Assembly: GCF_009208775.1 (NCBI RefSeq)
Contig: NZ_WFLM01000002.1
Location: 248,001-312,000 of the forward strand
DNA length: 64,000 nucleotides
From: Silvanigrella paludirubra
GTDB taxonomy: Bacteria > Bdellovibrionota_B > Oligoflexia > Silvanigrellales > Silvanigrellaceae
Direction: 5' to 3'
This document shows positions 1-8,681 of this stretch, one piece after another. Positions within the stretch are counted from its first letter, which is position 1. Each line of letters opens with the position of its first letter. The notes under the pieces are model-generated. The model was not told the origin of the DNA and did no database searches. It saw only the letters and a program-made list of their open reading frames with translations. The position numbers and the translations under genes were made by a program.

Positions 1-779
1 TTCTTATTTCTTAGACCAATCACAATATTTCTTAAATTTTCTCCTTCTTCCAAAGAAATATTAGATGGAAATTTATATTTATTAATTTTTTTTCCATCTT
101 CATTCAGGATGTCAATTTGATCTAAGAAAAAATTAAGATTTAACGATTCATTAGATTTTAATTTTAAAATATCTAAAGCTGTTTTATTGAATTTATTAAT
201 TTCTCCATTTTCGTCTTGAACTAAAAAAGCATTATTCATATTATCAAATATGGTATTTAAATGATTTTTTAATTTATAATAGTTATTATTTTCAATTCGT
301 AGATCTAAAATTTTTATAACTTGTTTTGAAAGTTTTTCAAGATGCTTTTTTTGCTCTTTTGTTAATTTTTTTGGTTTTTGATCAATTACACACAATGTTC
401 CTATTATATTTCCATTTGAAGAAATTAATGGTGCCCCTGCATAAAATCGAATAAAAGGCTCTCCAACCACTAACGGATTATCAAAAAAACGTTTATCTTT
501 TTTAGCATCTTGTATTTCTAAGATTTTAGTTTGATGAATGGCATGACCACAAAAGGAGATTTTTCTCGATGTTTCTTCAATTTTTAAACCATGTTTTGAC
601 TTAAACCATTGCCTATTTTTATCAACTAAACTAATTAGAGATATAGATGTTTTACAAATAGAAGAAGCTAATAGAGTAATGTCATCAAATATTTCTTCAT
701 TTTCTGTATCTAGAATATAATAATTTTCTAACGTATTTATTCTATCTTTTTCATTTATACAATTACAAGCGAATTCCAT
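1..779 (-). CDS. GAF-PAS sensor protein (partial, C-terminus off window)
   Basis: Read on the minus strand from an ATG at 779, the frame is open to base 1, so only the N-terminal ~259 residues are present. The first ~165 residues form a GAF domain of the widespread family whose mid-region reads DKNRQWFKSKHGL, followed by SFCGHAI and a PLV..PFIRFYAGAPL core. This family usually sits in front of histidine kinase, GGDEF or further PAS domains. After a short helical linker comes a PAS-like segment (FDNMNNAFLVQDENGEI). The output domain lies beyond the window, so kinase or cyclase identity cannot be decided. It probably senses a small ligand in the cytoplasm; no signal peptide or membrane segment is visible. 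The minus-strand cheR gene lies 49 bases upstream, so the two may be co-transcribed. Confidence 0.75.
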   Translation of the reverse strand, partial: MEFACNCINEKDRINTLENYYILDTENEEIFDDITLLASSICKTSISLISLVDKNRQWFKSKHGLKIEETSRKISFCGHAIHQTKILEIQDAKKDKRFFDNPLVVGEPFIRFYAGAPLISSNGNIIGTLCVIDQKPKKLTKEQKKHLEKLSKQVIKILDLRIENNNYYKLKNHLNTIFDNMNNAFLVQDENGEINKFNKTALDILKLKSNESLNLNFFLDQIDILNEDGKKINKYKFPSNISLEEGENLRNIVIGLRNK

Positions 780-828
780 TTAATATTCCTAAGTAATTTT
801 TATTTTTATCGGAATATTTTTATTTTAT

Positions 829-1695
829 TTAAGTCATATGCTGATATACTGCGGGAATAACAGATTTTAATTTATGTTTATCACCAATCATAGCCTCCGA
901 ATGCCCGATAAACAAATAACCTTTTTTAGAAAGGCATCCAGAAAGTTTTAAAATTGTTTCTTCTACCACATTTTGAGTAAAATATATCATTACATTTCGA
1001 CAAAAAATAACATCAAATTTATAGGGAAAAGAGTATGTTTCATTTCTTAAATTAAATTTACTAAATTCAATCATACTTCTGAATTTTTCTTTTACTTGAT
1101 AATTTTGCGTTTTTAAATCTTTGTCAAAATATTTTAATAAAAGATCGGGAGTGATATTTTCAGAAATTTCTGGTCTATATATTCCTAATTTTGCTTTTTC
1201 AAGCACCTGAGTATTTAGATCTGTTGCATGCATTTTTATGCTAAGTTTTGGATAATTGCCTAAATATTCTAAGATAGTCATGAGTATTGTATAAGGCTCT
1301 TCTCCCGTACTTGCCGCTGCACACCAAACTCGTATTTCATTTCTTTTTTCTTTTTCAAGATCTTTTTCAATTATTGATAAAGTCTTCTTTAAAAAAGTGA
1401 AATGTTCATTTTCTCTAAAAAAATGAGTAGTATTTGTTGTTAATACCTCTAAAAACTCATTCATAATATCTGCTACACCAGATTCAATTAATTTAATAAA
1501 ATCTTTATAAGAACTACAATCATGTTTTCTTAATACACGATGCATTCTATTTGACATTAATGAAAAATTTTTATCACTTGAATCCATATAAATACCAGTG
1601 CGTTCTAAAAGGATTTTTGCTAAACTATTAAATCCTTCAATGTCTGATATAAGCTCCTCATGTGTAATTGAATTTTTTTGAGGAGTTTCACTCAC
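829..1695 (-). CDS. cheR: CheR-type chemoreceptor methyltransferase
   Basis: A 288-residue CheR that transfers methyl groups from SAM to glutamates of methyl-accepting chemotaxis proteins. An N-terminal helical domain is followed by the family signature TTNTTHFFRENEHF (about residues 86-99). The SAM-binding stretch WCAAASTGEEPYT lies at 124-136, then ATDLN, FDVIFCRNVMIYF and the C-terminal GHSEA motif. All catalytic and cofactor motifs look intact and the length is normal. It stands away from the che operon at 16-22 kb, which carries its own CheR fused to CheB, so it may serve a different receptor set or a c-di-GMP-linked pathway. The receiver-PilZ gene is transcribed divergently from the other side. 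Confidence 0.93.
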   Translation of the reverse strand: MSETPQKNSITHEELISDIEGFNSLAKILLERTGIYMDSSDKNFSLMSNRMHRVLRKHDCSSYKDFIKLIESGVADIMNEFLEVLTTNTTHFFRENEHFTFLKKTLSIIEKDLEKEKRNEIRVWCAAASTGEEPYTILMTILEYLGNYPKLSIKMHATDLNTQVLEKAKLGIYRPEISENITPDLLLKYFDKDLKTQNYQVKEKFRSMIEFSKFNLRNETYSFPYKFDVIFCRNVMIYFTQNVVEETILKLSGCLSKKGYLFIGHSEAMIGDKHKLKSVIPAVYQHMT

Positions 1696-1869
1696 TTTTT
1701 TACCCTCATCAAGTTGAACGAATTCAGAAATACCATAGCTTATATCGGTTCTTTTAAATTATTTTTAGTAAGACTGTCGGATTTTCAACACAAGAATTTT
1801 GTATTGATAGATATTAAAACGATAATGTTCGTAGCAGGTCGAAAAGTAACAATTTATTGGAGCAAAACT

Positions 1870-2604
1870 ATGACTTACTTGAAGGATCATCTGGTACTTG
1901 TTGTCGATGATGAGCCTGATTTAAGAGAAATGCTGGTTTCCGAGCTTCAATCTATTGATACAAAAACACGTGAAGCTAAAAATGGAAAAGAAGGCATTCA
2001 TATTGTTAAATCAGAAAAAATTGATTTAATCATAAGTGATGTCCGTATGCCTGGTGGAAATGGAATAGAGCTTCTTGATGAAACAAAAAAATTAAACTTA
2101 AGAAAACCAATTTTTCTATTTATTACAGCTTTTTCAGATGTAACACGTGAAGAAATTCATGCTCATGGAGCAGAAGGTCTTATTTCTAAACCATTTGACC
2201 TTCCTGATTTAATAAAAAATTTAGAGTGGTTATGTTCCCCTTCACACGAACGTTACGCTATAAAACCAAGTTCACAAATAGAAATCGAAATTAAAATCAA
2301 TCAAGACCCTAATGAAAAAACTCCATTTTTAATGGGACGTGGCGGAGCATTAATACCAACTGGGAAAAATCTTCTTGAAGCAGGCATTTTTATTCAATTA
2401 GACATTACATTTTTAAATGGCAAAAAAATAATAGGTATTGCTGAAGTTTTATGGAATGGAAATAGTAACACAAATGGAGAATATTGTGCTGGCGTTGAGT
2501 TTAAATATTTTAATGATGAAACAAGAGGATTTGCAATTGAGACATTAGAAAAATGCAATTCAATTGCATATGTTCCAGAAAGATCTGAAAAATTTGATAG
2601 CTAA
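1870..2604 (+). CDS. Response regulator with C-terminal PilZ-like domain
   Basis: The ATG at 1870 is preceded by a GGAG ribosome site about 8 bases upstream and gives 244 residues starting exactly at a receiver domain. The longer open frame from 1678 would overlap cheR and is not used. Receiver residues are intact: acidic pair D13/D14, phospho-acceptor D57 (SDVRMPG), T86 and K107 (SKPF). Residues about 130-235 fold as a PilZ-like domain with GRGGALIPT, then a long hydrophobic strand and IGIAEVLWN, similar to the PilZ type found in myxobacterial and delta-group proteins. The RxxxR and D/N-x-S-x-x-G c-di-GMP motifs are not clear (the turn reads GRGG), so nucleotide binding may be lost. Expected role: couple phosphorelay input to surface motility or exopolysaccharide output. 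Confidence 0.82.
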   Translation: MTYLKDHLVLVVDDEPDLREMLVSELQSIDTKTREAKNGKEGIHIVKSEKIDLIISDVRMPGGNGIELLDETKKLNLRKPIFLFITAFSDVTREEIHAHGAEGLISKPFDLPDLIKNLEWLCSPSHERYAIKPSSQIEIEIKINQDPNEKTPFLMGRGGALIPTGKNLLEAGIFIQLDITFLNGKKIIGIAEVLWNGNSNTNGEYCAGVEFKYFNDETRGFAIETLEKCNSIAYVPERSEKFDS

Positions 2605-2607
2605 AAG

Positions 2608-3090
2608 TTATTTTTTTCCAGCTAAAGAATGAACATATTCAGCTAAATCAAGTCTATCTTTTTCATTTGGAACTTGAGTTTTGAAACTTGCCATTCCTGT
2701 TCCTGCAACCCCTTCTTCAATCACTTTAGCAATGTACTTCACAGCAGGAAGATTATTCTTATTGTGCTTAAATTGGCCTGTGGTTAAATTCGTTGCTTTC
2801 ATAGCTTGACCAGTAGGATTATCTGCTTTTCCTGTAGGACCATGACAAAGGGTACAAGTTGCTTGTTCATAAAGCTTTTTACCATTAGCTAGTTGTTCTG
2901 CAGAGGGTCCTTTTGGCGGAGCTGCATTTGCTACCTCTGACTCCATGACAACAGGAGCAGCTGCATTTTCAGCAATCGTTTCATTTGATCCTTTATTAAA
3001 TTTCAAAAGATCGTATCTATATAGAACGATAAAAACAACAAAAAGAGTAATCAACGTAGAAACAATTAGTATACGGGCTGGAGCCTTCAC
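2608..3090 (-). CDS. Membrane-anchored c-type cytochrome
   Basis: A 160-residue protein with an uncleaved-looking N-terminal membrane segment (about 8-25), a low-complexity Ala/Pro linker, and one class I cytochrome c domain. The haem site is C79-T-L-C-H83 and the likely axial methionine is M133 in GTGMASF. It would face the periplasm and pass electrons to or from a respiratory partner; haem is attached by the Ccm machinery, which is not in this window. It lies 42 bases downstream of a DsbA-like protein on the same strand, so the two may be co-expressed. The single haem and small size fit a cytochrome c5/c551-like carrier; the precise partner cannot be inferred. Confidence 0.88.
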   Translation of the reverse strand: MKAPARILIVSTLITLFVVFIVLYRYDLLKFNKGSNETIAENAAAPVVMESEVANAAPPKGPSAEQLANGKKLYEQATCTLCHGPTGKADNPTGQAMKATNLTTGQFKHNKNNLPAVKYIAKVIEEGVAGTGMASFKTQVPNEKDRLDLAEYVHSLAGKK

Positions 3091-3132
3091 ATTATCCCCC
3101 TTAAAGGTTCTGAAAAAAAATAAACGACACTA

Positions 3133-4257
3133 TTAATTTAAAGCTGTTTTTAAAGTAGATTCAAGTTGCTGAGGATTTACCTCTAACAATCTCCCATTTA
3201 AATAAAATGTTGGTGTTCCTTTAAATCCTGTTGATGAATTAAATTGTCCTTGTACTTTTAAAATATATTCGTTTGATTCATTTGATGTTAAACAACTTGA
3301 AAAAGCATTGATATCTAATTTTGTTTCTTTAGCAACTTCAATTGCAACATCACTAAACGCTTTTGTAGGATCTACACCAGTAGGAACATTTGCTTTTGCA
3401 TATGGAACTTGAAATGCTTTTGAATGATAATCCCAAAATAAGCTTTCTCCTTGTTTCGTTGCACAATAGGCACCACGAACCAATGACCCACTTAATCCTT
3501 GAGGAGATAATGGGTACGCAATATTGATAAATTTAACTTTTGAAGAAAACTCTTTTACAATTTTTTCCATTACTGGTTCAGACTCTCTACAATGTGCACA
3601 TAGATAATCAGCTACTTCTACAAGAACAATATTAGAATCTTTGTTACCTCTTACAGGATAACCAGTTAAATCTAAGTTAACAGAAGGTGACAAAGGGGGT
3701 GTCAAAAGTATTTTTATTCTTCCTCCTGCTTCTAATTCTTGCAACTTACGCATAATCGTTTCACCAGCTTTTTGTTGAGACATTTGCATTTGAAGCTGGG
3801 TTTTAATTTTTTCAAAAGGTTGATTTCCAAAAAAACCAGGTCCCATTTGATTTACAACTTTGTCATAATATTTTTTAGCTTCTTCATCTGAGACATTAGC
3901 TATAGGCAACAATTCTTCGATTTTTGGAAGTTCCGTTGCTGTTACCTTTTTTCCAGCATCATTGGCAAGAGCAATACGAACTGCAGTTTGTCCTGCAAAG
4001 TTTTTTTCCGCATTGTAAATGTTACTTTGCAATGTAAAATAATCCATTGCGGAATCGCCAGGCAATACACCTGAATCCCAGGTTTTACCATCAACTACAA
4101 TAAATTGTTTTCCTAAAGTAGAAGTCAAATCGACTGCTTTTTTGCTATTTTTTGAAATCATAATACCTGTTGCCGCTAAGGCACCAAGAACTAGCCCTCC
4201 TACAAAAAAACCGATTACTTTTGCATTATTTGATTTCATTGATTTATTTTCTTGCAT
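3133..4257 (-). CDS. DsbA-family thiol-disulfide oxidoreductase
   Basis: A 374-residue exported or membrane-anchored protein. A hydrophobic segment at about 14-34 follows a short basic start. Residues 40-190 are a charged helical region, including a stretch (about 105-160) that resembles the chaperone part of SurA/parvulin-like proteins. The C-terminal ~180 residues are a thioredoxin-fold domain of the DsbA/Thioredoxin_4 group, with active site C220-A-H-C223 and a cis-proline in GTPTFYLNG. It probably forms, shuffles or donates disulfides in the periplasm. A GGAG ribosome site about 11 bases before the ATG at 4257 supports that start; a second ATG six codons in is also possible. The cytochrome c gene follows directly. 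Confidence 0.85.
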   Translation of the reverse strand: MQENKSMKSNNAKVIGFFVGGLVLGALAATGIMISKNSKKAVDLTSTLGKQFIVVDGKTWDSGVLPGDSAMDYFTLQSNIYNAEKNFAGQTAVRIALANDAGKKVTATELPKIEELLPIANVSDEEAKKYYDKVVNQMGPGFFGNQPFEKIKTQLQMQMSQQKAGETIMRKLQELEAGGRIKILLTPPLSPSVNLDLTGYPVRGNKDSNIVLVEVADYLCAHCRESEPVMEKIVKEFSSKVKFINIAYPLSPQGLSGSLVRGAYCATKQGESLFWDYHSKAFQVPYAKANVPTGVDPTKAFSDVAIEVAKETKLDINAFSSCLTSNESNEYILKVQGQFNSSTGFKGTPTFYLNGRLLEVNPQQLESTLKTALN

Positions 4258-4328
4258 TTGATTTGTACTCCAAAATATTTGACATAAGTATACATAGTTT
4301 AAAAAATGAAGCTACTTTCTAAATCATT

Positions 4329-4856
4329 TTAATAAAAATCAATTTCTTCAGAGTCGTCCAGCTCCGAGTGTAGAGTTAAAAGCCTTTGCGGTGCTATTTC
4401 TTGAATAATTTTTGCTGCAAATAAAGGAATAATATAAAATTCATCCACTTCATCTTGCATTCTGCCAATTCCCATTTTGCCTCGAGCAAGCATTTCTCTT
4501 TGCCATGCTGTTACCATAACTTTCCTTACTTTATTATTTTCTTCAAAAAAATAACTTTCCGTTGCATTAGGAGCGTTTAAACAATTACTATTCAAAATCT
4601 GCCTTGCTCGATAATAAGTTTCTCTTTGTTGAATTAGCAAGTCTCTTTGTTTGTTTAGCTCTTTATCTATTTCTTTTCTTTTATTTTTTTCTTCTTCAAT
4701 TTTATCTAATTCTAGTTGCTTTTCAGCTTGCAATGCATCTGCAAGTTCTTTGTTTTTTTTGGAATCGTGGCCTTGTTTCCGATTTGAGGCTTCGACTTTT
4801 TGGGCCTGTTTTTTTGAAACGAGCCCCGCTTTTAACAGCTGATCTCTTAAGCTCAT
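4329..4856 (-). CDS. DUF2058 (YaiL-like) protein
   Basis: A 175-residue soluble protein. The N-terminus (SLRDQLLKAGLVSKKQAQK) and the long charged, Lys/Glu-rich coiled-coil middle are typical of the DUF2058/YaiL family, annotated elsewhere as nucleoid- or polynucleotide-associated. The C-terminal domain (about 105-155) carries the family core: KVRKVMVTAWQREMLARGKMGIGRM, followed by EFYIIPLFAAKII. The biochemical function is unknown in all members. The ribosome site GGGAGGGGG sits just upstream of the ATG. It is divergent from rmuC; the shared spacer contains the DnaA-box-like inverted repeat at 4981-5005. Confidence 0.8.
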   Translation of the reverse strand: MSLRDQLLKAGLVSKKQAQKVEASNRKQGHDSKKNKELADALQAEKQLELDKIEEEKNKRKEIDKELNKQRDLLIQQRETYYRARQILNSNCLNAPNATESYFFEENNKVRKVMVTAWQREMLARGKMGIGRMQDEVDEFYIIPLFAAKIIQEIAPQRLLTLHSELDDSEEIDFY

Positions 4857-4980
4857 AACCCCCTCCCTTCTGAATTATCATCCTTCTCCTGACAAAACAT
4901 AATTGTCAATTTTAATCAGCATCTTAGTTTTTAGTTAAATAATCTAAAAAAGAGGCATATTTAAAGAAAATCCAAAATAA

Positions 4981-5005
4981 GTTATCCACATTGAAAGTGG
5001 ATAAC
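4981..5005. promoter_or_regulatory. Inverted pair of DnaA-box-like sites
   Basis: The sequence GTTATCCAC-ATTGAAA-GTGGATAAC is a perfect 9-base inverted repeat around a 7-base centre. The left copy contains TTATCCACA (4982-4990), the consensus DnaA box; the right copy reads TTATCCACT on the other strand (4996-5004). It lies in the 281-base spacer between the divergent DUF2058 and rmuC genes. No T-run follows on either strand, so a terminator is less likely than a protein-binding site. A DnaA-responsive regulatory site is one reading; chance or another dimeric regulator is possible. Confidence 0.45.
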
Positions 5006-5137
5006 TCGCCGCATGACAAAAGACTTATAGCGTCAAAATGAGAACTTCAATGGTATGCCGTTTTTTATGGCAAAATATCAGAGATGTAGGTGTCTTTAAA
5101 ATTTATATATTTATTAAAAATAATTGGGGATAAATAA

Positions 5138-6358
5138 ATGACTTATATATATGATAATTCTATAATGTTCATAAGTCTAATTGCCTTTTTTATTTACTGG
5201 ATACAAATAATTTATAAACATAAAGATTTAATTAAAAAAATAGAAATTACAGATTCAAAAGTTGCAAATTTGATGAAAGAAGAAATGAGATTAAACAGAG
5301 AAGAGTTTATGTTAAATTTGAAAAATACAAGACAAGAAATATCAGAAAATTTTGCTTTACACTTAAATAATTTAACATTAAATAATTTAAATGGCATAAA
5401 AGACGTTCGAAACACTTTAGAATACCAATTAGAAAATTTAAGAAAAGAAAATGAAATTAAATTAGAACAAATGCGTATGACTGTTGATGAAAAACTAAAT
5501 TCAACTCTTGAAAAACGTTTAAATCAATCTTTCAAACTAGTAGGTGATAGACTTGACCAAGTCAACTTAGGCATAGGTGAAATGCAAAGAATGGCAACAG
5601 AAGTCAATAACCTTCAAAAGGTTTTAGGGAATATCAAGACAAGAGGAATTTTTGGGGAAGAACAACTTGATAGAATTTTAAGCGATTTTTTAACTCCAGA
5701 GCAATTTGAACGAAACGTAAAAACCAAAAAAGGCAGCAATGCCATAGTTGAATTTGCTGTAAAACTTCCAGGAAATGATGAAGATAAAACGCCACTGTGG
5801 CTTCCTATAGATTCTAAATTTCCAATAGAAGATTATCAAAGAATTATTGAGTCTACGGAATTAGGGAATACGGAGGATACAAAAAATTCAATAAAGCAGC
5901 TTGAATTAAAAATAAAACTCTTTGCAAAAGAGATAAAAGGGAAATATATCGATCCTCCATACACCACGGACTTTGGCATTTTATTTTTGCCAACAGAAGG
6001 ATTGTATTCTGAGGTCTTAAGGATTAATGGTTTGCAGGAGAACCTGCGTAGAGAACACAATGTGGTTATCACAGGGCCTTCAACCCTAGTAGCACTTTTG
6101 AATAGCTTACAAATGGGATTTCGAACTCTTGCTGTTGAAAAGCGCTCAAATGAAATACGAAAGTTGCTAGGTACGATTAAAAAAGATTTTAGTCGATTTG
6201 GCGAGCTTCTCGAGAAAACACAAGAAAAACTTGATGAAGCAAGTAAACAAATTGGAGAAGCGTCACACAGATCAAAAATAATCTCGAATAAGTTAACAAG
6301 AGTTGAAACATTACCTCAAGGCGAATCACTTGAGTATATAAGCTACAATGGAGAATAA
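5138..6358 (+). CDS. rmuC: DNA recombination protein RmuC
   Basis: A 406-residue RmuC, a nuclease-fold protein that limits inversions at short inverted repeats in E. coli. Residues 9-25 form an N-terminal membrane anchor, followed by a long coiled coil (about 30-150) and then the RmuC domain. Family landmarks include GIFGEEQLDRIL, the central PLWLPIDSKFPIEDYQR, a PPYTTDFGILFLPTEGLY stretch, and VVITGPSTLVALLNSL. Domain order and length match the family. Its stop at 6358 is followed two bases later by the next gene, and the ribosome site of that gene lies inside the end of rmuC, so the two are coupled. Confidence 0.93.
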   Translation: MTYIYDNSIMFISLIAFFIYWIQIIYKHKDLIKKIEITDSKVANLMKEEMRLNREEFMLNLKNTRQEISENFALHLNNLTLNNLNGIKDVRNTLEYQLENLRKENEIKLEQMRMTVDEKLNSTLEKRLNQSFKLVGDRLDQVNLGIGEMQRMATEVNNLQKVLGNIKTRGIFGEEQLDRILSDFLTPEQFERNVKTKKGSNAIVEFAVKLPGNDEDKTPLWLPIDSKFPIEDYQRIIESTELGNTEDTKNSIKQLELKIKLFAKEIKGKYIDPPYTTDFGILFLPTEGLYSEVLRINGLQENLRREHNVVITGPSTLVALLNSLQMGFRTLAVEKRSNEIRKLLGTIKKDFSRFGELLEKTQEKLDEASKQIGEASHRSKIISNKLTRVETLPQGESLEYISYNGE

Positions 6359-6360
6359 AA

Positions 6361-7260
6361 TTGGAAAAAAAAGAAAAATTTAAATACAATAAAAAAAAGC
6401 CTGAATTTAAAGAAAATAAACTTGAATTCAAAAAAAGAGAAAATCCATTAATTGAAAAAACTTCAGACGAACCTGAAGCACAAGAAAGACATGGGGAAAA
6501 TAGAAAAATTCCAAAAGCACGTAAAAATGTTGAAATGAAAATTTGTGGAATTCATGCATGCAAAATGCTATTTGACAAAAGACCTCATGATATCATCCGT
6601 GTTTATTTAACAGATGAAAATATAAAAGATTTTAATAAAATATTAAAATACTGTTCCGAAAAAAAGCTTGCTTATCGTATTCTTTCCAGTGAAGAGCTTG
6701 TTAAAGTATCTGAATCAAACCACCATGAAGGTGTTTGTTTTTTAATTAAAAAAATGCCATCACAAAATTACCAAGAATACTTAAAAGAAAAAATAGCAAC
6801 TGGAAAAACAGGCTGTGTTGTTGCTCTTGAAAATGTTCAAAATCCACATAACTTAGGCGCTATTATGCGTGTATGTGCAAATTTTGGTGTAGACGCTATT
6901 CTTTTATCAAATACAGAAGCCGCTTTAAATGCATCTGCATATAGAACCTCTGAAGGTGGTGCCGAATGGATTAAAGTAATTACTACAGATAATTTTGAAA
7001 AAGCTGTTCAAGGATTTAGAGCAAGTAATTATAAAGTTCTCACCACTTCAAGCCATACTGGTAAATCTATTTATGAAGAAAAATTACCAGAAAAAATGCT
7101 CGTTGTTTTTGGTTCTGAAGGAAATGGAATCACAGCACCCTTAATGAAAGCAGGAGATAAAACAGTCCGTATTCCAAGTTCTGGAAATGTGGAAAGTTTA
7201 AATATTGCTTGCGCTGCTAGTGTTATCTTAGCAGAGCATTGGCGTGGAAATAAAAATTAA
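6361..7260 (+). CDS. SpoU/TrmH-family RNA 2'-O-ribose methyltransferase
   Basis: A 299-residue SPOUT methyltransferase that adds a 2'-O-methyl group to rRNA or tRNA. The start is TTG at 6361, supported by GGAG seven bases upstream within the end of rmuC. Residues 1-60 are a Lys/Glu-rich tail, possibly an RNA-binding extension. Residues about 60-125 are the L30e-like substrate-binding domain (KICGIHACKMLF). The knotted catalytic domain follows, with motif 1 NPHNLGAIMRV, motif 2 VVFGSEGNGI and motif 3 RIPSSGNVESLNIACAAS, all intact. An RlmB-like target (23S rRNA) is plausible, but TrmH-type tRNA specificity cannot be excluded. A hairpin terminator lies ~50 bases downstream. Confidence 0.88.
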   Translation: MEKKEKFKYNKKKPEFKENKLEFKKRENPLIEKTSDEPEAQERHGENRKIPKARKNVEMKICGIHACKMLFDKRPHDIIRVYLTDENIKDFNKILKYCSEKKLAYRILSSEELVKVSESNHHEGVCFLIKKMPSQNYQEYLKEKIATGKTGCVVALENVQNPHNLGAIMRVCANFGVDAILLSNTEAALNASAYRTSEGGAEWIKVITTDNFEKAVQGFRASNYKVLTTSSHTGKSIYEEKLPEKMLVVFGSEGNGITAPLMKAGDKTVRIPSSGNVESLNIACAASVILAEHWRGNKN

Positions 7261-7307
7261 TTTCTAAATAAATATCCCCTCCATATATTTAAATTTATAA
7301 AAATATT

Positions 7308-7338
7308 AGATTTATAATTAATAATTATAAATCTTTTT
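7308..7338 (+). terminator. Rho-independent terminator after rmuC operon
   Basis: A perfect 12-base inverted repeat (AGATTTATAATT, 3-base loop, AATTATAAATCT) runs directly into five T residues. It lies 48 bases after the stop of the methyltransferase gene and before the toxin operon, so it should end the rmuC transcript. The stem is AT-rich and therefore moderate in strength. Confidence 0.6.
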
Positions 7339-7448
7339 AATTATCCCAATATTTGAAATTGCTCTTCTAATAATTTAATACGCAAATAAATTAAAATAGA
7401 AATATATCTATTTTATTATTTTTAAATAATAATTAAAGAAAGGACAAA

Positions 7449-8663
7449 ATGTCTATTCAAAAAAAGGTCCAATTCATTTTAAAAATCTCAGTATGGACTC
7501 TTTGCTTTCAAAGTATTCAAGCACACTCTGTTAAGGTTTATACTTGCCCAATTACGAGCAACTCTTTAAGAGAACAAACTTTATCCATAAGCAAAGAAGA
7601 TTTAAACAAGGAAATAACTGGTGATATTCGCATTGAATTCAGCAATCGTTTCAAACTTCAAAAGGCATTAAAAGATAGCACTGAGTTTGAATATTTTAAA
7701 TCGGCAATAACAGAAATAAGAAAGAAAATTTTTACACAATTAGATAATACAAATACTAGTGATTTCTTAAAAAACAAATTAAAACACCAATTAATAAATG
7801 AAAAAGGTATTAATATAGGCCATAGTCCAAAAACTTTTTCATTTGGAAAATTACATCTTGAAAATAAAAAAGAGTATGAATTGTATTCCATAAGTGGCGA
7901 ATTTCAAATAAATTCTGCTATTGAAGGAAATAAAATTTTTGCGAATTATATTGAACCTGAATTTCAAAAGTTAAAGTATTTTTCACCTCCCGAAAAAGAT
8001 CAATTTCCCGAATTAAAAAAAGTGATTGAAGAAAATAAAAAGAAAATAGATTCTTTGAATAAAAAAATTGAAACTCTTAATAATGCAATTCCAAAATCTC
8101 CTAATAAAAAAGAGAATCTTGAAACACAAATTAAAAATGCAAAAGAAGAAATAAATAAAATAAATAAAGATATAGAAGACAAAGAAAATGAAATCAAAAA
8201 AGGTGAAAAATATGATGGTGAAAATAAATATATAACAGATGAAATTATAAAAACACATTCTTCTGAAGTAAAAGACTATAATAATAAAGTAAGAAAATCG
8301 GATGCTGAAGCATTAATTTTAGAAGAAGTATTAAAACTAACAAGCCCGAGTAAAAACACCGAAAATAATAATAATTTTTATAGTTTACTTTATGATAAAT
8401 TTCACGAAACTTGGAACCTAGGAAAAAAATTTCCTATTGATATACAAAATATTAAAAAGTTTAAATCTTTAAAAACAAGTGATTTAAATCAGTATGCATC
8501 TGGAACTTTAAAATTATATACTTCTTATGAGACATGTCCTTCTTGCAAAAATGCTTATATTTTATTTTCTGCTTTAAGACCAAATATTAAAATAGAAATA
8601 ACAACCGTAAGTAATGAACTCAGAAATTATCTTTATGAAACTGATTTTAGCAAAAAAAATTAA
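7449..8663 (+). CDS. Secreted protein with C-terminal toxin-type deaminase domain
   Basis: A 404-residue protein with a Sec-type signal peptide (about 1-25, ending QAHS). Residues 30-180 match no family I recognise. Residues 185-260 are a strong charged coiled coil. The C-terminal ~125 residues carry the layout of bacterial polymorphic-toxin deaminases of the cytidine deaminase superfamily: D285-A-E287 at the head of a helix (AEALILEEVLKL), then strand GTLKLYTSYE, then C363-P-S-C366 opening a helix, then strand PNIKIEITTV. In such toxins the D/H-x-E and Cx2C residues bind zinc and activate water, usually converting cytosine or adenine in nucleic acid. A lone CxxC could suggest a glutaredoxin, but the upstream DAE helix and element order favour a deaminase. 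It sits 18 bases before the TcdB-like lipoprotein gene. No immunity gene is adjacent. Start supported by AAAGGA upstream. Confidence 0.68.
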   Translation: MSIQKKVQFILKISVWTLCFQSIQAHSVKVYTCPITSNSLREQTLSISKEDLNKEITGDIRIEFSNRFKLQKALKDSTEFEYFKSAITEIRKKIFTQLDNTNTSDFLKNKLKHQLINEKGINIGHSPKTFSFGKLHLENKKEYELYSISGEFQINSAIEGNKIFANYIEPEFQKLKYFSPPEKDQFPELKKVIEENKKKIDSLNKKIETLNNAIPKSPNKKENLETQIKNAKEEINKINKDIEDKENEIKKGEKYDGENKYITDEIIKTHSSEVKDYNNKVRKSDAEALILEEVLKLTSPSKNTENNNNFYSLLYDKFHETWNLGKKFPIDIQNIKKFKSLKTSDLNQYASGTLKLYTSYETCPSCKNAYILFSALRPNIKIEITTVSNELRNYLYETDFSKKN

Positions 8664-8681
8664 TTCACACGAAGGCCCAAT

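Noticed and set aside
1678-1869. Longer 5' end of the receiver-PilZ frame (start 1678)
   Set aside because: It would overlap the divergent cheR coding region and has no ribosome site, while the ATG at 1870 has GGAG at good spacing and begins exactly at the receiver domain.
8535-8663. CPSC motif read as a thioredoxin/glutaredoxin active site
   Set aside because: The order strand-CxxC-helix with an upstream DxE helix fits toxin deaminases better; the usual cis-Pro and central thioredoxin strands are missing.
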